From contig NC_090173.1 in the NCBI RefSeq assembly GCF_024679245.1, positions 53,271,518-53,335,517 of the forward strand: a stretch of DNA of 64,000 bases. The letters run 5' to 3'. Below the pieces are notes generated by a model. That model saw only the letters and a list, made by a program, of their open reading frames with translations, was not told the DNA's origin and ran no database searches. A program made the position numbers and the translations under genes. This DNA comes from Pseudorasbora parva (lineage: Eukaryota > Chordata > Actinopteri > Cypriniformes > Gobionidae). This document shows, piece by piece, positions 12,255 through 24,120 of the stretch (the stretch's first letter is position 1; each line of letters starts with the position of its first letter).

Positions 12255-13518
12255 TCTAGTGCTTGAAGGAAGGTCTCTTTTTCAACTGCCTCCCCGTTGA
12301 AAATGAGGAAAACTTGCGCGGAGTTCTCTTTGTCCCCGAGCACCAAGATGTGTGGATCCTGGCGGCTCTCACTATTCAAGTATTGCACCAGATTAGTTCC
12401 AACCTTAAAAGAATAAATCAACTTTAGTTGGCGTACATTGTAACAAACTTTCCAAATTAATATTATGCCTATTATTAGACTATTAACAGCGATAGATTTA
12501 CTAGCAGATCTTCATCTGCAAATAAAAATAACATTTAAATTGTCCAAGCTAAAAAAAATTGTCATACATTTTTATTTGAATAACTTATAAAACGTTAAAT
12601 ATACATTGAAATGATATGTTAAAACTAGTGTAGAAATAGAAAATGTCAGTTATATTATTACATTTGTATTGCCATTTTGCTCCAGATATTGCACAGTTGG
12701 TTTAGAAAATGTCAATTTAAATGCAGAATTTAGTTGTCAAACTGAAGATAGGTACCCATAACCTTCCAGAGGAGAATGTGATGTCATGGGAAAAGCAAAT
12801 AAAAACGCATCAATAAACACATCTCAAAGTGAAGTCAAAGATTTCATAATGTTTCATCTGTAAAGTCATGTTTTTTTGTGTTTTTTAATGTGACCAATAG
12901 TGTTGATGTTTGTGTATATGCGATGTTGTTAGCCAATTATAACAGTGGGTGTTTACCTTTAAAAGAGCCAACATTATAAATTAACCTAAAAAAGAAAGAA
13001 TTAAAACCAAAAGCTGATGTTGCAGTGTTGCTTTTACTTCCAGGTTTAATGTCAGTGAAGCTGCGCTTCATTTCAGCAGAAGTTGGACGGACCATTTTCC
13101 CATCTGTGCAGTACGGTGATGAAGGCAAGACAGCCGGAAGGGTTTTAATGGCAACTTCAGCACACACATCTTCAACCACAAGTGGACAGACAATGCAAGT
13201 CAGAAAAAAAGATAAGCCTACAGTTTTCACACACACACACACACAAAGTGGATAAAATCAAGTATCAGTCTATTTTTGTGATATGGAAGTATAATCTGGT
13301 CAACAGACCTGAAACTACCTGTGCAGTTACTGAAAATTCAGAACATCAATAACCAATACACATAAACATATGTGTTATGTCTGTGACATATTGTATGTTG
13401 TGTATGTTCCTGTGTCTCCTCTCTCACAGGATTGGCTCAAGGTTTAATGAGAGACCGTCAGTGGTTGGACCAGAGATGAGGCCTGGACTATAAAATTCCT
13501 CCAAGTCTCCCCGGAGGG

Positions 13519-13976
13519 TAGTGATGGCCAAATGAGGCTTCCTGAACCACTGAGGCTTTCCAGCCCATTGGTTCACCAAAAGGTTCATTTACCTGAAGCC
13601 TCATGAAACAGTGTGCTCCCTAGTGACACCTGCTGTCCAAAGCAATGCATCGCACACAACTCTATTCATCCTGAGCAACCAAACTGTCATAGTGTGGGCA
13701 CACCCTTTTTCTATTGCCTGTGTATTAATAAAGTATTTTACTCTGCTTGTATTAACCTATGTACACACAACTCACACAAACACACAACTTTGTGTTCAAC
13801 TATTCAGTAGTTCTTTGGGTTAGTGATGACAGTGAATGCCCAGAATGATTGTTAATAAATTATTGTGAGTGCAGTGCTTATGGGACTGGAATTGTGGAAC
13901 AGCAAACTGCAACAGGGATGGGAAAAGCTTTCCCTAATACAGTCTAGTCTTATAATAATATTATTAATAATAATAG

Positions 13977-14033
<57 letters not shown>

Positions 14034-14091
14034 ACACTAGGCCTACTACTAATATATATATACTATTACTAATATACTAATATAGAATCAC

Positions 14092-14183
<92 letters not shown>

Positions 14184-14681
14184 GTGATTCTTCAATTGGG
14201 GGAACTTTTATGTCCCCGGGTTATACATTCATGTTAAAAATATATATAATATATATTATAATTATAATTACGTAGTATACACACTACTACATATACAACT
14301 AGATATAGGCTAATTTACTCTATTAATCTACTGAACTATGTATAATTTACTCTAATAATCTACTAAACTCAGTATAATGTAATATAATATATAATACAAG
14401 CTATGATATATAATGATATCGCTACTATACAACCAACACCTCAACACCAATGCAAATGCCTACTGCAAACCCCACAAGAGCCGCGAGGTTTCGAACCACT
14501 TTTATCCGAAAGCGATACTCCGAATGAAGCAATGACGTATTCAACAGAAAACGAGGCCTCGTTTGTCATCGTCACGTGATTTTCACGGAAACGATACAAG
14601 CCTCGAATCGGGGCTTCATCTGGAACGCCCCTTTTTGCTCGACACAAGCTCCGGAGCCTCGCTTCAGATGTCCCATCACTA
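13519..14681. mobile_element. Non-autonomous hAT element, 1163 bp, 8-bp TSD
   Basis: Ends are TAGTGATGG and CCATCACTA. The 8-bp duplication CCGGAGGG is perfect on both sides (13511-13518, 14682-14689), which is diagnostic of hAT transposition. GAGGCTTC-type subterminal repeats occur near both ends. The middle holds (TA)n microsatellites and no transposase frame. Confidence 0.92.
13984..14180. repeat. Two (TA)n microsatellites
   Basis: One TA tract lies at about 13984-14030 and a longer one at 14095-14180. The second is bracketed by an inverted repeat, AGAATCACCCC (14084-14094) and GGGGTGATTCT (14181-14191), so the whole block can form a cruciform. Confidence 0.92.
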
Positions 14682-15123
14682 CCGGAGGGCGCTCTCACTT
14701 TTGGCTCTCGCCTTTTACCTGACCGCACACTCTTTGTTATGTGTCTTTATCTCATTTATGTGAATCTCTCCTTGATTATCATTGCTGATGTGTTCGCTCT
14801 GATGTTCAGCTTTAGTGAAAATGCTGTTAAATCAAGTTATATTCTAACAGGGTGCTGTTAAATATCGTGAGAGCTTTATGTCTTGAATTTCTATGTCCTA
14901 TGTATCTGTTTGTTGAACACCTGTGAAGCTGTAGGGGGGTGAGTGCCTTATTTATTTTGTAGGCCACTTGGCCACCACCTTTTTCTCCGGTTTGTTTGGA
15001 TAGATAGGGAGGTAGGTTATGTTGCTGTATTTTGTTTTCTTTATTTTTGATGCACAGTGGAGTTAGGCATTAATGGGAAGTTAGTGTTGTTTTGTTTATT
15101 GTTTTGGCATTTGCTCACCCCTG

Positions 15124-16096
15124 GGGCCTGTACCATGAAGCTGGTTTAGCTGGCTAGCCTGATTTGTTTAAGCTTAGTTTGTGCCAATCCTGGGTTTTAG
15201 GTACCATTAAAGTGGTTTGGCTTTTAGCTGTGTTCATCGCCATAGTAACTTATGCTCCACGGCTAACCTGCTCCAGGGCAGGTTATGTTCTGGATTAAAG
15301 ATCTCAAACTGAAATTGGGCCAATCAGCTGTGAGTAAAGTGACACACCTCTGATGCAGTAAAGCCACTCCCCCTGTTTCTGCTCCAAATTAAAGGTCATT
15401 ACATAGCAAATGGTTTTTAAAGACTAAAGCGTCTTGCTTTTAACAATGCTTATTTATAATAATATTAATTTTGAATGATTTAGTTATAATTTATGTAATT
15501 ATTATACCTTAAATCAATTACACATTTATCATTTTAGTTAATCAATCATTAATATGCACTTTGTTAAAATTAATACATAAGTCATATAAATAACATCACC
15601 TGCATAAAGTCATATGGACAAAGTTTTAAAATCAATAAATAAAAATAGCCTATAAAAAAAAAGATGCTCACTGAGCTTAAATGTTTAATTTTCTCTATAT
15701 CAACTAAACTAACTTCATAACTTTTACTTGCATTGACGTATACAATTTTTTCTTAAAGTTGTCCTCTTTCATAGACAGCTTTTCTTCTTGCTGTGTATTT
15801 TTTTTTTTTTTTATTCTTAATATTTTTCAATCATGCAATATTCTGCAGAAGAGAGAAATTAATCTCACTGATTGTCTCGCGAGAAGTGAATCTCAGTTCC
15901 ACAGCGTGTGATTGGCTGTTCACTGCTGATGTCACAGCTAAACTCCTGAAGTCAGGATCAAAGCCTGAGTTGACAAAGAAAGCTGATGATCAGCATCATG
16001 GGACCAACAAATCCTTAATACAATGGTTTGGTTTTGTCAACTCGAAACTAATCCTTTAACCCTGAGTTTGTTAAACTGCCATCATGGTACAGGCCC
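15124..16096. mobile_element. MITE with GGGCCTGTACC termini, 973 bp
   Basis: Left end GGGCCTGTACCATGA and right end TCATGGTACAGGCCC are inverted. The 3-bp CTG flanks both (15121-15123, 16097-16099). The core is AT-rich. One 88-codon plus-strand frame (15793-16059) is not recognised. The superfamily is uncertain; a 3-bp duplication suggests a Harbinger/ISL2EU-like group. Confidence 0.75.
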
Positions 16097-18576
16097 CTGA
16101 TCATTTGCTTCTGTTATTTTGTTTATTTACTTTATGTTCTGTTGGTGTTTTTAAATGGCTGCCTCACAAAAGACTTGATACAAAAAAACCTAAAGAAAAT
16201 GAGTGAATAAAATGAGTACTTGAACAGCCATTGTGTGTTGTGTCATTTATGTTGCGGTCCTGCCCTAGACCTGGGCCGTAACATGTGGTATATTACATGT
16301 CATTTTAATAGGATGCCCTACCATTTGGCAGTGTTTCCAGACATTCTAGAAGGACATCAGCAACCTTGGCTTCTCTTTTAGCAAAAAGTAAAATCCGGTC
16401 AGTGAACACAGGAGCCCAAAACTCATGAAGGCGCTCTGCACTGTCAGGAAATAAAACTCCAACGTCCTGGGATATCTAAACAAAAACATTAAATGTATAT
16501 ATTGTTTCAAGATTGCAAATAACAATAGAATGAATAGGCATTTTACTTTTAAAAATGTATGTTGTTCCCTTGCGATATTGCTGTGAACCAAACAACATGC
16601 AGTTTACACGGCGTGATTGAACAAAGGCTTCAGAGTCTGAGAAAAAGGAATCTTCCCCGTAACATCTTGTCTTATTACGCTTAAGATGAACAATGCAGTT
16701 CTGTATCGATGTGAACCAAAGTTACATTAGTAACTGAGTACGGTTCTACTATACGCCAAGACAACCTTCAGTAAATTCCCTATAATGCACATCATTATAC
16801 TCACCATGCCAGGAAAGTCATGAAGTCTGGGATATTCTCTGTTTATTTCCTCAACAGTTTTTGTTCCAGAGGCTCGAATCCATGCAGCTCGATGAGGCGC
16901 TGTACGTTTGATGAACTCCTCAACTTGGCTACGAGGGCTTCTGTTATTCTTTAGCCACTCAATCATTGTGTGAACTTCAGTCAAAGATGACTCAGACTCT
17001 TCTGCAGATAAAACAAAACATCGAGGGAAAAAATCTTAAAAACCTGTGTGACAAACTCTCTCAGCATTTCCCAAAGCTGGTTCTCGCAGACCCCTAGCAT
17101 TGCACTTTTCTCTAGCATTTGATCTCTCTCTCTAATCAAAAACAACTGATTTAAATGATCAGCTTTTAAGTAGCGACTCCAATACTGAAAGCGGATGTCA
17201 GATGAGGAAGGCTTTAAATGTGCACTGGTGAAAATATTCCAGGACCAGAGTTAAGAAGCACCGCTGTAGTTTCATAGGCACACATCAATTAAAATGAATA
17301 GTTCAAAAAAATGTTTGAATGGCCATCGGGCAGTCCAGTTTGTTGAGCTCTGTACTGACTACGTGTAAAAATCTCTTTCACTTGACCCTTCAATAATGCA
17401 GTTCTGTAAAATCATGACCCATCCCTAGCTCTAACCTGGCAGTGGAAAACTTGGTCGGGATGTGGAATTCAGGAATATCTGCGTATGGCTGTGCCGTCTC
17501 TGACTGTGTGGGGCTCGAACACGTTTCCTCACATTGCGGAGTCTTTCTTCCAGGTAACCTGTTGCAGGATGACGATAACGGCCAGGTGTATACCACGACT
17601 CCTGCAGCAAAGAAATATAAAGAAATGAGTGGGGTCCGATACTCTTTATCAGCTCTTGATATCTTCATATCAGTATTAGCACAACTTACATATCCATGTC
17701 CCTCATTGTTCTTCAGGCAGGGAAACTGGGCAGTTAGTGCCAAAGCCATCTCCTTTATGATCTCAGCCGATGGGCTTTACGAATAAACAATTTAAATAAT
17801 TCAAATAGACTAGTTTATTTATTAAAATGCTTTTGTCAAGTGATTTTACTTGTACTCACTTTTCCCCAAATCTTTCCATCAAATAAGAAACTAAGAACCG
17901 CACCATCTGACGTCGCTCCTTGAGGCTCAGGTGTTTGTCTCGGTCTAAAGATGATATTACTGAAGATCCTCCAGATTTTCGGAGTATTTCTCGTATATCC
18001 TGTGAAAAGCAGACTGCATGAACTAAAACAATCCATTCAATTCATTCTTAAAAAACATTAAAAACAAATAATTGGCTAAAATTGAAGTTAAATTGCATCA
18101 AAAGACATGCTATTCCAAAGGTTGTGTTGCTTGTTGTTCTCATCTGGCAGCTTTCCACTATTGTCTGAGTTGGGGTTGGTGGATTGTTCCTTATAGGTGA
18201 CTGACTGTGACATGACTGCTGGTTAACAGGGCTATGGCCCAGAGACTGTTTTAAAAAACAAATAGAGGTAAATATCAGACTGGATCAGCAATCACCCACA
18301 ATGAAAACTACCTGTACCTGTATTGAAGATTCTTTGGAGATTCTCTCAGCTATGCAGAATTGGTCTCTTTCTAAACCCTTTCTAATTCTCATGTGTATTT
18401 TTTCTACCCTACCCATTGTGTCTAAGGTGTGAGAACTATGTACTAAGGAGTATATTCACAAGCACATTCTGTGCTACTTCAATCTGTATGAAAGGAAACC
18501 TAAAGAGGAACTGAATATATAAGTCTTGTCAAAATAAATAAATAACAAATCCCATCATCTATAGTGCATGGAACAC

Positions 18577-19637
18577 TTAAACACGGCGATACCGTAGTGG
18601 AATATAGTAATGGTCATTATCACAGTCAAATGACTCCACTGCATGTAATGGGTGAAAATCATACAGTTCACTGACACTGACTGCTTCCAAAACTTGGTCA
18701 GGAACAACAACATACGCAAAGTAGTGACGACTGAAACAAACTGTTGTCCATCTCTGAAATATTAGTTTCACTTTGTCATCAAGAGTGACAATTTTCTTGA
18801 TACAACCAAACTGAGGATCTCCATCTGTAGTGCAGGACATGAAAACAGTCATCCCTGGCCTATATACTGTGCCATTAACCTTGATCCATAAGGGGATATA
18901 AACCTCACTGGAAAGGGGAAAATCTTCCAAGCTACCAGTAATATCCTGAACACCCTCGACTGACTGAAGGACAGACTTTTGACCTGAACCAATCTCAGTT
19001 TCGTTCTTGAACAACCTGCCTGTCAACAGCTGAAAACACAGCATCATTTGATGCCTGTATGCCATGGTCTTTGTAACATTCTTAAAATTACAAGTGACAT
19101 GGCTTAGTCTTTTAAAAAAGCTATGCTTCGCCTCAAATCTCATGGTCCAGAAGTTGACAAGTGACCCTATCTTTCTAAAAGCAGATGGATAGTGAACCAT
19201 GAAATGGTGTTTCGGTCTTAAATGCAAGTGGGGGAACAACTCTAGGAAGAGTGTATGATGGTCTTGAGTGAGACTTCGGAGGTAAATTGTGGCCTCAAAA
19301 GTCATGGATGGGGAAAATATCATTTCCATACAAGACACCAATAGAAGCAGCAGTTCCCAGTACTTGTTGCCATGTGGTATTAAGTCACCTATTAGAAGGG
19401 GAAGAAATCGCAACAGACACCACATTTGTGCTGCACTCTGGTGCATCATGGTCCTGCTGGGGTTTCTGAGTTCATGACTTGACAGGACTGATGGCTTATT
19501 GCCCGATCAACAAAACCATAATCAAAGCTTGTTAACCTGTAGTTAAGAGTATCCAGGCTAGCGTGGCCTTCAGCTATAAGTTCAGACAGCACTAGTTTCA
19601 CCTCCAGAGGGCCAACACCCTCTAAAATATCATGCAT
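18577..19637 (-). pseudogene. CACTA/EnSpm-like transposase-derived gene fragment
   Basis: The frame opens with MHDILEGVGPLEVKLVL, a motif typical of the fish multicopy transposase-like family often compared with CACTA/EnSpm Tnp2. It continues with SAAQMWCLLRFLPLLIGDLI, FPHLHLRPKHHFMVHYPSAF, FWTMRFEAKHSFFKRLSHV and NFKNVTKTMAYRHQ, then about 130 C-terminal residues to a stop at 18577. The first 63 codons and the remaining 290 are in different frames that meet near 19450, so at least one frameshift is present. Upstream zinc-finger exons were not found; minisatellite begins just upstream. It lies head to tail with the SAMD3-like gene, 185 bp before its ATG. The superfamily is inferred from motif memory. 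Confidence 0.65.
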
Positions 19638-19683
19638 GATATCAGGTGTAACATTTTATAACATTATAACGTTTTTTACTGTG

Positions 19684-20640
19684 TAGGTGGTTGCTAAGGT
19701 ATTCTGGGTGGTTGCTAGGGTGTTGCTAGGCGGTTGCTAGGGCATTATGGGTGGTTGCTAGGATGTTGCTATGGTATTATCAGTGGTTGCTAGGTGGTTG
19801 CTAGAGTGTTTTAAGTGGTTGCTAGGGTGCTGCTAGATGGTTGCTAGTGTATCCTGGGTGGTTGCTAGGCCATTGCTAGGTTGTTGTTAGGGTGGTTGCT
19901 AGGCGCTTGCTAGGGTGTTCTAGGTGGTTGCTAGGCAGTTGCTAAGGTATTCTGTGTGGTTGCTAGGGTGTTTCTAGGCAGTTGCTAAGGCATTCTGGGT
20001 GGTTGCTAGGCAATTGCTAGAGTATTTTGGGCGTTTGCTAGAGTATTTTGGGTGGTTGGTAGTTTTTTAAGTGGTTGCTAGGGGGTTGCTCAGTGGTTGC
20101 TAGGGTATTCTGGGTGGTTGCTAACGTATTGCTAGGTGGTTGCTAGGGTATCCTGGGTGGTTGTTAGGGCATTGCTAGATTCAAAGGCATTCTGGGTGGT
20201 TTCTAGGCGGTTTGCTAGGGTTTTCTGGGTGGTTGCTAGGCGGTTGCTAGAGTATTCTGGGTGGTTGCTAGGCGGTTGCTAGAGTATTTTGGGTGGTTGC
20301 TAGAGTGTTTTAAGTGGTTGCTAGGTGGTGGCTAGGGTGTTGCTAGGCAGTTGCTAGGGTGTTCTAGGTGGTTGTTATGTATTTGCTAGAGTGTTTTAAG
20401 TGGTTGCTAGGGTGTTGCTAGGTGGTTGCTAGCGCATTGCTAGGTTGTTGCTAGGGTATCCTGGGTGGTTACTAGGGTGTTGTTAGGCGGTTGCTAAGGT
20501 ATTCTGGATGGTTGCTAGGGTGTTGCTAGGTGGTTGCTAAGGTATTCTGGGTGGTTGCTAGGGTTTTCTGGTTGGTTGCTAGGTGGTTGCTAAGGTATTC
20601 TGGTTGGTTGCTATGTGGTTGCTATGGTATTCTGGGTGTT
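19684..20640 (+). repeat. GGTTGCTAGG minisatellite array, right copy (about 0.96 kb)
   Basis: Same unit and orientation as the left array, with the same link motifs (GTATTCTGGGTG, GTGTT, TATCCTGGGTG). Isolated repeats continue to about 20770. It starts right after the 5' end of the transposase pseudogene. Confidence 0.9.
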
Positions 20641-21049
20641 ACAGTGGAATGGCAGCACCCCATAATGATACCCCAAAAGCTCCTTGTCAGTATGAATGAT
20701 ATAAACCAACCCCCATTCCTCTGTGACATTCAGATGTGAAGATATCCACTGTGGATTTGGGTTGCTAGGGTGCTTGATAATGGTTACCAGGGCATGTTCT
20801 GTTTACACATAAGCATCAGTATAAAAATCAACACACTGCTAAACTAAATTAACATACACTCGCTTTTATCAGTTTTATTACCAATATGCTGACTGGGTGA
20901 ACTTGAACACTCGTCCCTTTGTTTGTGTCCATCTTCTCTTTTTTCAGAACTCTTCAGATCTTTTCTTCTTAGATGGCCGAACTGTGCAGCCTCATTTTGA
21001 TGACAGTGTTGAACAGAACTATATCCGATCTCAGCAGGGCTGTTTCCTT
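20641..21049. other. Unassigned spacer
   Basis: About 400 bp with no recognisable exon between the right minisatellite array and the hAT pseudogene. Confidence 0.4.
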
Positions 21050-22995
21050 TTAGACGTGTGTGCTCTCTTCTCCACTCTTCTCAGGTGCTGCTGAATAGAT
21101 TTCAGCAGTGAAGAGAGAAAGCATCCGTGGTGATGGTTTAAATTCATGGCAGCATATGTTTCTTCTTTGCATGTAAGCTCGAATCCTCATTATATTTAGC
21201 AAAGAGTTCTGCTCTAGCCTGTTTCGTAGCTTGTTCTTTATCAGGGACATTTGGGGAAATGAACGCTCAGCTGCTGCATTGCTGAATGGTAAAGCAAGAA
21301 GACTCAATGCCAAAGATCTTCAACGTTTCTATCACCTGCAGTATCTGTGTATGCAGAAACTTCTAGCCAGAAGTCCTCTGCCCTGCCATCTTCTGCATTT
21401 TTCCATTCCATAGTGTGAATTACTCTCCACTGTTGCTCTGCTTTTCCTACATCTCCCTTGAAGAGGTGGAAAAAGGGAAGATCATCAATCCTTGGCTTAC
21501 TTGATGACAGAGCATGACTCGGTGACAGGAATTTGAGAGCCTCTAACTGTTTAATGTTATCTGGAAGTGTCTTCCTAATTTCCTTTGATAACTCTAGCAT
21601 GTAGTCCCTGCACCTGCGTCTCATGACCTGTTCAGCTCGGTCACTTATTCCAGCGGCTTCAAACAAAGCAAGACGGAAGTGCAGCCCAAAGTCTACAGCA
21701 TCAAGCGGCAAAAGATTCTCATCAGAAAGGTTAAACTCCATGATGTCTCACCAGCTCTCGAACGTCTTCGGCAAACCTATGCGCTCAAGCAGCGAGTGGT
21801 GACATGGTAGAAGTTTTGCAGGATCGGGTTTGTCAAGTTGAAAGATTTTATTAAGCCTGTTTAACTCTGACACAATTGGTTGGAGGAGCTTTAGGTATAT
21901 CAGGTTAATACTGTCACTGTACGTTTGGTACAGCAGTTCTGCAGCATAGCTCCTCTCATGGTCTTTTGTCAACTGAAAATGCAGCTTAAGCTCCACATAC
22001 TGTGAACGGATCCGTTGATGCACTCACTGATAGCGAGCCACCTCGTGTCCGACAGCGGCAGAATCTTCAGCGGGCTTTCACCTACATTTATGGTTTTGTA
22101 TAGTTCAGAATACTTTTGGAGACGCTGGGTGGCATCTGAAAACCAACTGTAGGTCTGAGAAACCATGTACTCGACATTGCTGGGGAGGACACTGACAGCT
22201 TTTGATGCACAGAGCTGAAGAGAATGGCACACACACTTTATGTAGACAATATGTGGATTGCGGTCACGGTATTTCTGTAGCACTGAGTTATGTTGCCCAC
22301 ACATTGTGTTACAGCCATCAGTTGCAAGACCAATGCAATTCAGTTTGGACAATTTGTTGCCATCCAGGAATTTGAACAGCGCATTTGCTATGGTCAGTGA
22401 ATCACCAGCTACTATACTGATCATTCCTGCAAAAGTGCTAATGATTGGTGAGAGCTTCTTGCTGTAGTATCTCATGACAATGCACAGTTGTTTTTTGGTT
22501 GTGACATCAGTGCTCTCATCAACAATAAGAGAGTATGGTCCACTTCCTATATCCTCCAGAAGGTCTTCATGTACTCCTGGTCCAGTCACTGAATTATTAG
22601 TGCTGTGCATTTCGTTCCATGTAAACGAATCCCTTTCTTGGAAATTTCTTCCACAACACTTCCTAAATGATCAACAGTTGAAGTGCTTGAGTGACAAGCC
22701 ACGTGGGCAGCCAGCTTCAACTCTGCCTCTTTCACAGCAACATTAGTTCTTAGAAATGAACTGCCCGTCTCAAATAATCTTCTGGCATTTGACAAAGGAG
22801 CTGCATTTCTTTAATGTTTTTCAGCTGCAGCATGAGTTAACAGATCACCGTGGTGAGCTTTGATTTCACATTTGCAATATTTGCTGAAGGCTTTTGTATC
22901 GTCATTTGAAACACTTCAAATAAATCCTTTAATCCTTTCTCCATTTCCCATTCTTTGCGATATTTCTTTCCATATTTTCCCCATTTACCTGACAT
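21050..22995 (-). pseudogene. hAT transposase pseudogene
   Basis: The minus-strand ATG at 22995 (MSGKWGKYGKKYRKEWE) starts a protein with a BED-like finger that reads in a shifted frame (CKYCKCEIKAHH, LLTHAAAEKH). Next come the catalytic-core segments SLIVDESTDVTTKKQLCI and LATDGCNTMCG and the conserved KCVCHSLQLCASKA, then LPLSDTRWLAISECI. The C-terminal hAT dimerisation motif is LPFSNAAAERSFPQM followed by SLIKNKLRNRLEQNSL. Several frameshifts and stops split it into at least five frames (near 22850, 22800-22610, 22020, 21745 and 21310). A hAT-type inverted end (CAGGGTCGCG on the minus strand, near 23316) may be its 5' terminus; no partner was found. Confidence 0.85.
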
Positions 22996-23317
22996 TTTTT
23001 ATTGGTGCACTGCTTCCTCATTCACGGACAACCGAACAGAAAATCCCACAACCGCATCTATTCATAACGTGACGTGATGATACTTCAAAGGCATAAGTGA
23101 CGGCTTCTCACATCTCACGCGCAGCAGCGGTTGTTGCCAAGTAATCATTCCTGGGGCTGGGGATCAATACCCACTAATATTAACGGTTACATTTAAACGT
23201 TTTTTGTTTTTTTTTGCGGCTGCGGTACATTTTAAAACCGCAACCCGCGGCTCTGTAATTTTTCCCGCAACTCCTTTTTCAAAATAGCCCAATGGTGCGG
23301 AAAAAACGCGACCCTGA

Positions 23318-24120
23318 CAACTATGTTTCTATGACACTTCTATCCAAAGATACCCCTTTGATCTTGTAAGAATGGATTTCACCTGAGAACAAACTCAAGG
23401 GATTAAAGCTGCAATAAGACAAGAAAACTTCACTTTCTGAATACAAGAGAAAACAAGACTCCACCTGGCCCAATCCTATTTCATAAGATATGACCCTCTC
23501 GCCCTCTCTCTCAGGGTCACACAAACATGCAAATCTCACAGATACTGCCACAAGCTGTTTCTGTATGGTCAATATAAATACTTTTGGTGTGATTGGTAAA
23601 CAGGTTTCATCCTCACATCAGTGGAACTGGTGACATTCCAGCTCTAGAAAAACAGGTCATAAAAGAAGGACAACCGGGTTTGTTCCTCTGGTGTGGGGAG
23701 ATGCTCATAAACATCTTTTGATAAACTTTGTCAGGCCCTAAGGATAGGTGGGACCATTTGGGTCTGAGAAAAGAACCAAGATCTGCATAAATATGTGGGT
23801 GCTAAATGTTTATTGTTCTTTGATTTGGTTGAGTATTTAAGGGGAAGGAGCAAACCACTCAGGGAAGCATCTGTATCCAGAACTTCCCACACTGTTCCGG
23901 TGTGTCTCTATAGCCAGGTAAATGATGACTCTTTGAAACTATGTTTATACTATTGTATAATTGAGTTATATTGTCTGCTGATCAGTTGTGTATAATTGTC
24001 TTTTAATTTGACAATATTTTGACGTTTTTGCCTGGCTAAATAAACATTAACTTTGATTAATCTTGTATTATTCTAAGGCCGCGTCTTTTAGTATGATCAA
24101 TCGGAGTCCGGTATCACCGC
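23318..24120 (+). mobile_element. Probable endogenous-retrovirus-type solo LTR
   Basis: A TATTTAA box (23834-23840) followed about 200 bp later by AATAAA (24039-24044) and a short U5-like stretch gives U3-R-U5 order. No gag, pol or env frame is adjacent. Exact ends and TSD were not resolved, so this is a tentative call. Confidence 0.4.

Larger units (their letters stand above)
13373..16283 (+). mobile_element. LTR-like element interrupted by a hAT and a MITE
   Basis: It begins TGTTATGTCTG and ends GGGCCGTAACA. A TATAAA box is at 13489-13494 and an AATAAA signal at 16206-16211. Subtracting the hAT (13519-14681) and the MITE (15124-16096) leaves about 0.76 kb, a normal LTR length. No clean TSD was found, so the outer limits are less certain than the nesting. 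It lies in an intron of the SAMD3-like gene. Confidence 0.5.
7975..18392 (-). pseudogene. SAMD3-like gene, multi-exon, disrupted by a LINE and a lost splice donor
   Basis: A coherent minus-strand gene model: ATG at 18392 (exon to 18318), 18245-about 18110 (Ser/Pro-rich, donor not resolved), 17999-17860, 17774-17690, 17601-17436, 17001-16805, 16475-16322, 13217-13042, and a last exon 12403-12255 plus 8153-7975. From 17999 onward the intron phases agree throughout (2, 0, 1, 0, 1, 0). Landmarks include PSAEIIKEMALALTAQFPCL, ESWYTPGRYRHPATGYLEER, REYPRLHDFPGM|ISQDVG, KTLPAVLPSSP, VGTNLVQYLNSESRQDP and YPKPSAPIWEFLQ. These match the C-terminal architecture of fish proteins usually named SAMD3-like; the SAM domain itself is not present. 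Two lesions are seen: a LINE splits the last exon, and the donor after 13042 reads GGAAGT where GTAAGT would be expected. Frames are otherwise open, so loss may be recent. The family name is from memory; the exon structure is seen directly. Confidence 0.78.
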
